From Ogataea parapolymorpha DL-1 (taxonomy: Eukaryota > Ascomycota > Pichiomycetes > Pichiales > Pichiaceae), in contig NC_027860.1 in the NCBI RefSeq assembly GCF_000187245.1, forward strand, positions 1,116,001 through 1,180,000: a DNA stretch of 64,000 nucleotides, in the 5' to 3' direction. The position numbers and the translations under genes were made by a program. Position 1 is the first letter of the stretch; each line of letters opens with the position of its first letter. The notes beneath the pieces are model-generated. The model was not told the DNA's origin. It made no database searches and saw only the letters and a list, made by a program, of their open reading frames with translations. Positions 9,616 through 17,079 of this stretch are shown piece by piece.

Positions 9616-10653
9616 ATGACGTCTAATTTTGAACCGACCCAAACGGGAACCAATGACTATGAAAGCAATTACCCTGACACTATCGACCTGAAAAAACATC
9701 CTGGTCCAGACACTTCAAGGCCTATCGTTACTCAGCAACCAAAAGCAAGAGAGGATTTCCAGATGTCGTATGCTTTTGAATGGGATACGCCCGATAATGG
9801 CTGGTACGGTTCGTTTATCAACGGAGTTGGATCCTGTTTTGGAGCCCTGGGAACCATTCCGTGCTGCTTCTGCTTCCCTAATCCGTACAAGGATGTGGAT
9901 CAAGGACATGTCGGATTGATTACTAAGTTCGGTCAATTGTACAAAGCAGTGGACCCTGGTCTCGTCAAAGTTAATCCTTTGAGCGAAAAGCTTCATCATT
10001 CTAATGTGATGCTCAAGACAATGCAGATCCCTACACTGTCTTGCTACACTAAAGATAATGTTTCTATCACCTTGTCGAGTGTTTTGTACTACCAAGTGGT
10101 TGAGCCTCATACCGCCTTTTTCACTGTTTATGACATTGAGGACTCGCTGAGAGAGCGAACGCAAACTACTTTACGTCAAGTTTTAGGAGCCAGAAACTTG
10201 CAGGACGCTATCGAGAGACGAGAAGAAATTGCGCAGTCGATCGAGGAGATAATCGCAGAGCCTGCAGCCAGCTGGGGTGTTAAGGTGGAGAGTCTTCTTA
10301 TCAAAGATTTCAGCCTGCCACCAGGAGTCTCCAACTCGCTTTCCATGGCAGCAGAGGCCAAGAGAATTGGAGAATCCAAGATTATTCAGGCCAGAGCAGA
10401 GGTCGAGAGTGCCAAATTGATGAGAAAGGCCGCAGATGTTTTGGCTTCTAAGGCTGCTATGCAAATCAGGTACTTGGATGCTATGCAAAAAATGGCCGAG
10501 AGCTCGAATGCCAAAGTGATCTTTATGCCTAGTCAAAACGCCATTGAGCGTACGGCACAATTCTCTGGAGGGGGCGACCCTCCAGCCACAGAGCCTGGTC
10601 CCGACGATTCGCAACATCTGTCTCGAATCATTAGTCTTCAGGAGGCCATCTAA
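9616..10653 (+). CDS. stomatin / SPFH (band 7) domain protein, Slp-like
   Basis: A 345-residue prohibitin-homology protein. The N-terminal 75 residues are polar. A short hydrophobic hairpin with the cysteine cluster PCCFCF follows, a likely palmitoylated membrane anchor as in animal stomatins. The SPFH domain comes next (about 95-270: VGLITKFGQLYKAVDPGL, then the ERREEIAQSIEEII helix and SLPPGVSNSLSMAAEAKR). An amphipathic coiled coil ends near 310, where KVIFMP closes the family core. Stomatins oligomerise in membranes and modulate channels and lipid domains. Candida albicans has Slp2/Slp3, Slp3 at the plasma membrane; S. cerevisiae keeps only prohibitins in this superfamily. An upstream TTG at 9604 was not taken as start. 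Plasma-membrane location is inferred from the cysteine anchor and lack of a presequence. Confidence 0.9.
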   Translation: MTSNFEPTQTGTNDYESNYPDTIDLKKHPGPDTSRPIVTQQPKAREDFQMSYAFEWDTPDNGWYGSFINGVGSCFGALGTIPCCFCFPNPYKDVDQGHVGLITKFGQLYKAVDPGLVKVNPLSEKLHHSNVMLKTMQIPTLSCYTKDNVSITLSSVLYYQVVEPHTAFFTVYDIEDSLRERTQTTLRQVLGARNLQDAIERREEIAQSIEEIIAEPAASWGVKVESLLIKDFSLPPGVSNSLSMAAEAKRIGESKIIQARAEVESAKLMRKAADVLASKAAMQIRYLDAMQKMAESSNAKVIFMPSQNAIERTAQFSGGGDPPATEPGPDDSQHLSRIISLQEAI

Positions 10654-10746
10654 TCTATGTAACGAGTATCGCAGTATTAATTTTTATTCCCGTACCTTGA
10701 AAACCGTTTATCAGGCAGTGTGAGCATTTTTCACACCTTAAAATTT

Positions 10747-10776
10747 TGAAACACACACCATTTATCAATTGTTTCA
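10747..10776 (+). promoter_or_regulatory. pair of inverted Ste12-type pheromone response elements
   Basis: TGAAACA at 10747-10753 and its reverse complement TGTTTCA at 10770-10776 lie 16 bp apart. They end 46 bp before the ATG of the STE5/FAR1-like scaffold gene. TGAAACA is the yeast pheromone response element bound by Ste12, and paired elements strengthen induction. Single copies occur by chance in this window, but a close pair in front of a mating scaffold is suggestive. Regulation is inferred. Confidence 0.5.
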
Positions 10777-10822
10777 TACGTATATCAATACATCGGATGG
10801 CTCCAACCTTACCTCAAGCGAT

Positions 10823-13090
10823 ATGAGTAAGGTAGGAGACTCGAGCAAAAAGTTCCATGTGAACTCAAGTGGCTTGCTGGGGGCAGAGTCGCTGGAAAAT
10901 TTGACTAGCTCGCTGGAAAAGTCTTTTTCGGCCTCACCACGTACTTCCCCATCAAGACCACGTAAAACTCGCAAAGAAACACAAATATCACCCTCTTTAG
11001 GGACACATCCTCAATCTCAGAGCCCAACGGTGTTCAGTCCTGCTGCATACGAAATCTCCAAGAAGTTTGGCAAGTTCACAGAGAAATTTAGCTTTGGCTC
11101 GCCGCGGAGCGCGGTTAGTAACTCGGGCAACTCACTTCCGTCTCAGAAAAATCAATCCAGGCCTTTGCAGAGCACCAAAATCACCTCTCCTAGATTCCAA
11201 GAACCATACAAGTCGCCCAATATATGGGGTACACCAACCTCGTCGCAACAAAGCTCACCTGAATCAAAACGCAAGAATTCGATACCAGACTCATGTATAT
11301 TCTGTGATCTTCCTCTGCAGTCCATGCTGCTGTACAAGTCTGAGAAAATGGACCCTGAAGGTATAATAGAGCTTAGGTGTCAACATAGCTGCCATGAGAA
11401 ATGTCTCCTGTTGGAGATGGAATTTGTCAATATTTCAAAAATACAGTCGGCGGCTTCAGTGGCGCCTGTATATTTCCCTCATTGTCCCAAGTGTCATCAA
11501 AATGTGCGAGCAGTTCCTGCATCCCAGGTAGTTGCCGACCAAATGATCACTAACACCTTGACAGTGCCTGTCAGAAAACCGGAGCCTGCACATAGTTTTC
11601 ATTATCGCCAGCCAAATTCTCAACCGGGCTCCAATGGATCCTCTCCACTGATAGCACAGCGCAACAGAGCAGATCAACGGGTGCATCAAAGACACGCCAA
11701 AAAGCCTTCGCGTGGGTCATCAATTTCTGCTGTATCTTCCATTATATCATCGGTATCGGTCCAAGCAGTTCCGGAATCAGGCAGTACTACAACTTTGCCT
11801 TTGGATTCCTCAAGGATGAAGAGTTCATGGACGAGCGATTTTCCAATTTATCTTCTGCGGTCGAAATTTATTGGGGAGCTGATTATGCTACAGTCCCAAA
11901 AATTTGATACGGTTAGGCTTAATAAATTGGCCGTTGATTCATTCGGTGATTTGCGCCTCGTTGACAAGTTGGAGATAAGCGAGGACCTTGTGCTGTGGGA
12001 TGAGTGCTACTGCTACTTGTTTGAGCGCATGCTCGTGCTTGTGGATTTGTGCGCTAGCACGATCAAAACGTATTCTGTCGACCACTCCCTGAAATCTCAA
12101 ATTCCCTCACCAACAGTGGTGAAAGTTCAGTTCGGCTCCCAACTATTATATTTGAGCTGTTCGGAGGAGGAGGTTCTGGAAAAATGGGGGGTGGCGTTGG
12201 CCAACCTCAACACGGAGTTTCCGAGCGGTTTGATTACCACAACAGTGAAAGAGGACGAATTTTACGAAATACTCAAATTTAACGAAACCGAGACACCCCA
12301 ACAACTTCCGCCAGGCGTGGATCCAAAATTCTACGAAGCTACCATTAATTCGCTGGTGTTTAGTCGTAAGCCGGCCGCAATGATTATCGTTATCAACCAA
12401 CTCACTCCCTCGCACCATTCATTGGTATCCATAAAAAACATCGTGCGCAGTTTATTAATGGTTAAGATTCAGATATACATGATATTTACTTCTTCTTTGC
12501 AGTTGCGTCCCGAGTCTCAGGTGTTGAGTACGCTGAGTTTTGACAGCGGGGCGGACGATGATGAGAAGGAGGATCTTTTCAGTAAGATTGACGAGTACCA
12601 GAAGCTGCTAAGCGATGTGACTCCAACTGCCGACGAGAACAAGGTCCACTGGGGGACGGACGACACTCTCTCCGCAACTTTACAGAGCTTTCGAGACAAA
12701 AGCCCTCATTCTGAACTTGACGAGCTCGCTACCGTGGTGTTGTCGGTTACTCCGCTGAGCGAACTGAACCGGCTTCCTACGTCGAAAAACATTTTTGTTG
12801 AAATAAGCACGCCCCCAAATCTGAATGCATCGCTTAGAAGATCGAGTGTTTTCAACGTTACTGGTTGGGAGGATGCTATGGAAGCTATATGCAGCTACAC
12901 TGGACTAGAATTTGATGACAGTGACTTCGAAGAAACCTCTGACGAAAGTGACGATGACGAGCGCCCGCAGCCGACAGGCATCGACTCTGACTTGCCCTCT
13001 AGTCAGGTTAAAAGTGCGCCAAGGTGGAGCACTTTATTGAAAGATTTAGATAAGGCGTTGGAGGAAACAAAAAGTCATTCTAGGAGATAG
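10823..13090 (+). CDS. Ste5/Far1-type MAPK scaffold (RING-PH protein)
   Basis: A 755-residue protein with the architecture of Ste5 and Far1. The N-terminus is Ser/Thr-Pro-rich with a basic, aromatic stretch (KKFGKFTEKFSFG, around 78-90) that could bind membrane. A RING-H2-like zinc domain spans about 158-225 (CIFC, then RCQHSCHEKC, then PHCPKC). A PH-like domain covers about 340-465. A von Willebrand A-like segment runs from about 515 (AAMIIVINQL, QIYMIFTSS), and the C-terminus is highly acidic. Such scaffolds bind G-beta-gamma and tether the pheromone MAPK cascade. I cannot tell STE5 from FAR1: the VWA-like part favours Ste5, whereas strong pheromone induction, suggested by the paired TGAAACA sites, is typical of FAR1 and of Candida CST5. 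An upstream TTG at 10769 was rejected as start because it would place the second element inside the coding region. Confidence 0.75.
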   Translation: MSKVGDSSKKFHVNSSGLLGAESLENLTSSLEKSFSASPRTSPSRPRKTRKETQISPSLGTHPQSQSPTVFSPAAYEISKKFGKFTEKFSFGSPRSAVSNSGNSLPSQKNQSRPLQSTKITSPRFQEPYKSPNIWGTPTSSQQSSPESKRKNSIPDSCIFCDLPLQSMLLYKSEKMDPEGIIELRCQHSCHEKCLLLEMEFVNISKIQSAASVAPVYFPHCPKCHQNVRAVPASQVVADQMITNTLTVPVRKPEPAHSFHYRQPNSQPGSNGSSPLIAQRNRADQRVHQRHAKKPSRGSSISAVSSIISSVSVQAVPESGSTTTLPLDSSRMKSSWTSDFPIYLLRSKFIGELIMLQSQKFDTVRLNKLAVDSFGDLRLVDKLEISEDLVLWDECYCYLFERMLVLVDLCASTIKTYSVDHSLKSQIPSPTVVKVQFGSQLLYLSCSEEEVLEKWGVALANLNTEFPSGLITTTVKEDEFYEILKFNETETPQQLPPGVDPKFYEATINSLVFSRKPAAMIIVINQLTPSHHSLVSIKNIVRSLLMVKIQIYMIFTSSLQLRPESQVLSTLSFDSGADDDEKEDLFSKIDEYQKLLSDVTPTADENKVHWGTDDTLSATLQSFRDKSPHSELDELATVVLSVTPLSELNRLPTSKNIFVEISTPPNLNASLRRSSVFNVTGWEDAMEAICSYTGLEFDDSDFEETSDESDDDERPQPTGIDSDLPSSQVKSAPRWSTLLKDLDKALEETKSHSRR

Positions 13091-13216
13091 CAATAAAATG
13101 TACTATATTTGACACTTTATGACGGTGAAATTTTAGGGTGAAACTTGATCCCCTTTTTTTTCCCCTTTATCAAGTTGTATTTATACTAGAATCGGTCTCA
13201 ACCTAATTCCATCCAA

Positions 13217-14491
13217 ATGAAGCTTCAATTCCTATTCGCTTACTTAGTCCTAACCCAGATTGCTTCTGGGTACACTACCAGAGTAAGTGAACTCTCACCA
13301 AGTGAAGAAAACCTTTTGTGTTAAACTAACCCCTTTTAGTGGAACCCTGATTTCTCATGTGATGGTTGTATCCTAATCACTACTCCTTCTTCATTGCAAG
13401 GAACTATTAACACTGATACTTCTGAGCCAACCTCTACCACCTCCTCTTCTTCCACATCGTCCTCGCTGGAGCAACCCACCTCCTCTTCCTCTTCCTCCCC
13501 GACTACCTCTTCTTCCACAACCCAGGAGACAACAACCACTGTTGAAGCCACGGCTACAACCTCTTCTAGCTCCTCGTCATCAACTGTTACTTCTACTGCT
13601 GCACTTACTACACCATACACGACCACTACAGCCACGAGTTCCCTGCAAACAACACCTGCCACCACAGAGCTCACCGAAGGTCCCTCTTCGACTACTCCAA
13701 CAAATACAAATGAGGTAGTCACAACAGTTATCGGCAAGTTGTCAACTAATACGTATGTTATATCTACCAGCTCTGCCATTGTGTTGCTTGTGACCCATAC
13801 AGAAACACTTACGTATGTGAACTCGCAGGTTTCCACTTCAACGCAAACTATTCCTGAATCATCTTTGATTGTTGAGGCAACAGCAACATCAATCTACACA
13901 GATCCTGTGTCCACAACAAGTTTTCTCGGGTACTTCAATCATTCCACCAATAGTATTGAGTATGAGACCGTCACTTCCATCTTTTATGGTTCTTCTTACT
14001 CTCTTTACACAGATTATAGAACACATTACTTTACCAGCTACCTTACGACTACCACAGAAACGGTGGTGACAGACACCTACATCGTTTGGGATACCAGAGT
14101 TATCGAATCTTATAGCTTGACCACTGGCTACCAAACGCTAGTTTCAACTCTATATCCAACCACAGTGGTTTCCACCATTGCGTCTTCTACTACATCCACT
14201 GCTCAGACTCCTGCTCAGACTCCTGCTCAGACTACTTCTGCAACCGTCCTGCCTACCGTTACTGAGTCTTCTTACTTTACCGTCACCTCAGTGGTCAGTC
14301 CTACCGAAAGTTCGTGTCTTGTTTGGGCTAACAGTGCGACTTCATGGACTGTGGGTTCTGCTGGTATTGAAATCCAGAGCTCGGCCACAGTCCAGGCTGT
14401 GGCCAATGAGGGAAGGAAAAGTAAAGATATAACAGGGGTGGCTCTTTGGTTCACTTTGACTGCTTGGTTTGCAATAACTTTATTCATCTAA
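13217..14491 (+). CDS. GPI-anchored Ser/Thr-rich cell-wall protein, spliced
   Basis: Two exons, 13217-13282 and 13340-14491, encode 405 residues. Exon 1 gives a signal peptide (MKLQFLFAYLVLTQIASG). The 57-nt intron has GTAAGT, an ACTAAC branch site and TTTTAG, and its removal joins the frames without a break. The mature protein begins with a short conserved-looking module holding two cysteines (WNPDFSCDGC), followed by a long Ser/Thr region with likely O-glycosylation. Periodic Thr/Ser/Tyr beta-type repeats fill about 130-310. The last 20 residues are hydrophobic after a basic spacer, and the upstream small residues suit a GPI omega site. Role: structural wall protein or adhesin; no ligand domain recognised. 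Without the intron the gene would appear to start at an internal TTG (13394) and lose its signal peptide. Confidence 0.85.
13283..13339 (+). other. 57-nt spliceosomal intron in the GPI-protein gene
   Basis: Begins GTAAGT, has ACTAAC at 13325-13330, ends TTTTAG. It falls between codons 22 and 23, at the end of the signal-peptide coding region, and contains an in-frame stop. Splicing links a signal peptide to the Ser/Thr-rich frame in phase. Confidence 0.85.
14201..14236 (+). repeat. three 12-bp tandem units coding for A-Q-T-P repeats
   Basis: GCTCAGACTCCT is repeated at 14201, 14213 and, with changes near its end, 14225. It encodes AQTPAQTPAQT in the Ser/Thr region of the GPI protein. In-frame minisatellites of this type vary in copy number between strains of yeasts. 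Confidence 0.8.
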
Positions 14492-14653
14492 TAAGCAATA
14501 ACGCTAATCCAGAATAGCATCCTCTAGATTATGGCTACTTTGCTCAACTTCATTTAGAAACCCATGCATTGCATAATTAAATATGATATAATTAAAATCT
14601 AGCAATTCTTTATTTTCTTAGCACAGATGGATCCTGGAAAAAGCGAGATTGAA

Positions 14654-15769
14654 TCATACAGCCGAGAGCGAAATAAATTCCTCATCACTGAGAATATCTG
14701 GTAGGAGCCAGTCGGATCTATAAACAAAATGGATTTGAGGTCCTGGTGCTTCCGTTGCCTCGTTTTCACTCCTTTCTGGCGTAGTTTGGATCGCTTTGGC
14801 AGCTTGTTCTTTTTGCTTTCGGTATTGGTTGACAAAAGACACAGCACTTGAGGCCAGAAAAGTGCTACTAAAAAGATAGGTTGCAAAAGTGATGATGGAG
14901 AGAGCCATAGAAGATTTCTTCAGCTGGCAGTTGCTTGCAAGTTGAAGTAATAAAGCCGATTGTTTCTCCAAAGTAGTTAGATTATTGGAATTGTAGGAGT
15001 CAAGCAAGTTGGAAAGAGGTCCTGAGAGATTGGAGGAATTTGATTGAGAAATAAGATTCTCAATTTCATCGTAAAGCTCGTTGTCAGACGATGTCGAGTT
15101 ATTAGACTCATCCTCATTGTAGTAATTAGACAGTATAAACTCCGAAAGATCAGAAGTCAGGTTATAGCTGCTGATCAAGCCTTCGACACTGGAGCAGGAT
15201 TGAGAACCATATTGACTGACTTGAATGATTATATTGCTAATCCACAATGCTTGCGAAATCACCTCAGATCCAAACAATGACGAGGCATAACCAGCCTGCT
15301 TCAGGGAGACACCTACTGCCGTTTTGGAAACAAACTCCGAGGCACTTGTTGACAAGGTTCTGAAGACAGATGATTTCCACAAGAGGGCCTGAGTGTTTGA
15401 GTTTGTGTTCTTTTTGGTGAATAATTTTGGCAAAGCGTAGTTCAAGGAATTGGAGCTGATACTGGTACAAGCTGAAGAAATCACAACCGCAGATTTTTTC
15501 CACGAGGGATCAATGTAAAGGGACGGCTCACTAAGGTCCCTTTTAGCCAATGAGAATGAAACCTCGGATGAGGTGCTATTATAGAGCTCCCTTAGCTCAT
15601 CTGCCAGAGAAGTCAAAGAGCTCCGGTCGTTAATGATTTTTCCTGATAAGCCAATAAGGATTACCCCAAGGATCAGCTGGGCATATCTGGCAGTGGAGGA
15701 GGAAGAAGATAGAGAAACCATTAGAAAAGAGGGACAAATATTCGGAGTTGAACCAAAAAAAGGGGACAT
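14654..15769 (-). CDS. unrecognised Ser/Asn-rich membrane protein
   Basis: A 371-residue protein of unknown family. It has an N-terminal hydrophobic segment (about 27-44, YAQLILGVILIGLSG) that could be a signal anchor. A long Ser-rich region follows with several N-glycosylation sequons (NST, NNST, NSSN, NLS, NLT) and a few cysteines. A second hydrophobic stretch lies near 290-315 (ALSIITFATYLFSSTFLASSAVSF), then a basic stop-transfer RKQKEQ and a short acidic cytosolic tail ending DEEFISLSAV. This suggests a lumenal or extracellular domain between two membrane segments. Start at ATG 15769 precedes a later in-frame ATG (codon 17) that would give a more typical signal sequence; either is possible. 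It may be a fast-evolving surface or nuclear-envelope protein. No function is claimed. Confidence 0.65.
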   Translation of the reverse strand: MSPFFGSTPNICPSFLMVSLSSSSSTARYAQLILGVILIGLSGKIINDRSSLTSLADELRELYNSTSSEVSFSLAKRDLSEPSLYIDPSWKKSAVVISSACTSISSNSLNYALPKLFTKKNTNSNTQALLWKSSVFRTLSTSASEFVSKTAVGVSLKQAGYASSLFGSEVISQALWISNIIIQVSQYGSQSCSSVEGLISSYNLTSDLSEFILSNYYNEDESNNSTSSDNELYDEIENLISQSNSSNLSGPLSNLLDSYNSNNLTTLEKQSALLLQLASNCQLKKSSMALSIITFATYLFSSTFLASSAVSFVNQYRKQKEQAAKAIQTTPERSENEATEAPGPQIHFVYRSDWLLPDILSDEEFISLSAV

Positions 15770-15906
15770 GGTGGCTTTATACTACCATGCATGTTGTAAG
15801 AACAAGACAAAAAAGGGCCGTATCCCACAACAAAAACAACGTCGCGGTGTAAGGGCGTTTTAAATGATCATAATATACAACTGCTCAAGTAGTCGCAAAG
15901 AATTTA

Positions 15907-17073
15907 ATGAGTTTCGCTCGCGACGATATCATTGTTCCGTGTGCAAACCTTCCATTGGACACCCCCTCGAGAATCAATGAGCTGCGACATGCCATCAGCT
16001 CCAATCAGCTGATGAATTCTGCCCACAACTTGCACGAGTTAATCGATCAATTGTTCAGTTTCGTCAAAAATAGCCGAAGTACCGATTCAGCTAGCATCCA
16101 AGACCTTCTGGAGAGTGCCAAGGAGATCACGATATTCGAGGGATGTCCCTGGTCCAATTACAAGACCGTCAAAACATTGGACTGGACTGCTTATGATGAA
16201 ATTGTTGCTTCGTCCATTTCAATCATGCAGATTTATCATCTATTAACATTGGAAGCACTCGAAAAACAATACAACTCAAACGATCTCGCTGACGAAGTAT
16301 GGAGAAAAATATCTAATATGCTTAAGAGCGCATTTGGGCTTGCTAGCGAATTCCGGGATCAGGTGTCTGAATTGCATCGACCCCACTTCGATTACATTTA
16401 TCATCTGAACCAGATATTGGTGCAACTTCTGATCATTTTCAAGAACATTTACGTTACACATAGAGAGATCAAGGCTAGATTTGGTGTTTTTGATCAGGTT
16501 CCTGAGAAACTGAATACTTATGTTCGCATACTGATATTTGTCTACAACGAATGTGCAGTTTTGGAGCAATTGAGGAAATCTTCGCAAGTTGGGACTTTGA
16601 AAAGGTTTGTGGAAATTCTATTCTCATACTATAGAAGCCTCTTCTATTATCACAAGAATGAGTTAGGGATAGCCCTTGGTATCAGCAGATATGGCCTTGC
16701 CAACAGCATCGATCAATCCAAAATCAGATCGAAGTTGCATATCAAGGCGAAAAATTTCAATGTTAAAGACAAGCACCTTTGGAGTGAAGAAATAAGGTTT
16801 ATGAGAGAATTCCAAAATCCAGGATTCCCAGCTGCATTTCGGCATAATATCTCTACTGTCGTTGATATATTGCGCATTCTAAATTCCAAGTATGAGAAAC
16901 TCAACAATAGTATCAATTTTCAGGAAGTGCCTTCCCTTGAAGAAGTGAAGCATAGATACCTGTTTGATTCTGCAGACCTGCCGTCTGGACTTCAAGTGCC
17001 GCTGGTAGATATCAATCATTTCATTCCAACATGTCTGATGGAAGCCACTAACGTTCAAAATGTTTACTTTTAA
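15907..17073 (+). CDS. Bro1-domain protein, PalC / YGR122W family
   Basis: A 388-residue protein resembling the short Bro1-domain family that includes Aspergillus PalC and S. cerevisiae YGR122W (402 residues). These act with ESCRT-III and Rim20/PalA in the alkaline-pH (Rim101/PacC) pathway at membranes. The helical pattern and the segment YYRSLFYYHKNELGIALGIS (about 238-257) match the Bro1-domain region in which Tyr/His-Lys-rich helices precede AIARL-type motifs. The N-terminal part (LPLDTPSRINELRHAI) also fits. No proline-rich tail follows, unlike Bro1 or Rim20. It converges with the metalloprotease gene: the two stop codons are separated by only 6 bp, so the transcripts must overlap. Family assignment is from remembered resemblance and length. 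Confidence 0.7.
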   Translation: MSFARDDIIVPCANLPLDTPSRINELRHAISSNQLMNSAHNLHELIDQLFSFVKNSRSTDSASIQDLLESAKEITIFEGCPWSNYKTVKTLDWTAYDEIVASSISIMQIYHLLTLEALEKQYNSNDLADEVWRKISNMLKSAFGLASEFRDQVSELHRPHFDYIYHLNQILVQLLIIFKNIYVTHREIKARFGVFDQVPEKLNTYVRILIFVYNECAVLEQLRKSSQVGTLKRFVEILFSYYRSLFYYHKNELGIALGISRYGLANSIDQSKIRSKLHIKAKNFNVKDKHLWSEEIRFMREFQNPGFPAAFRHNISTVVDILRILNSKYEKLNNSINFQEVPSLEEVKHRYLFDSADLPSGLQVPLVDINHFIPTCLMEATNVQNVYF

Positions 17074-17079
17074 GGAAAC

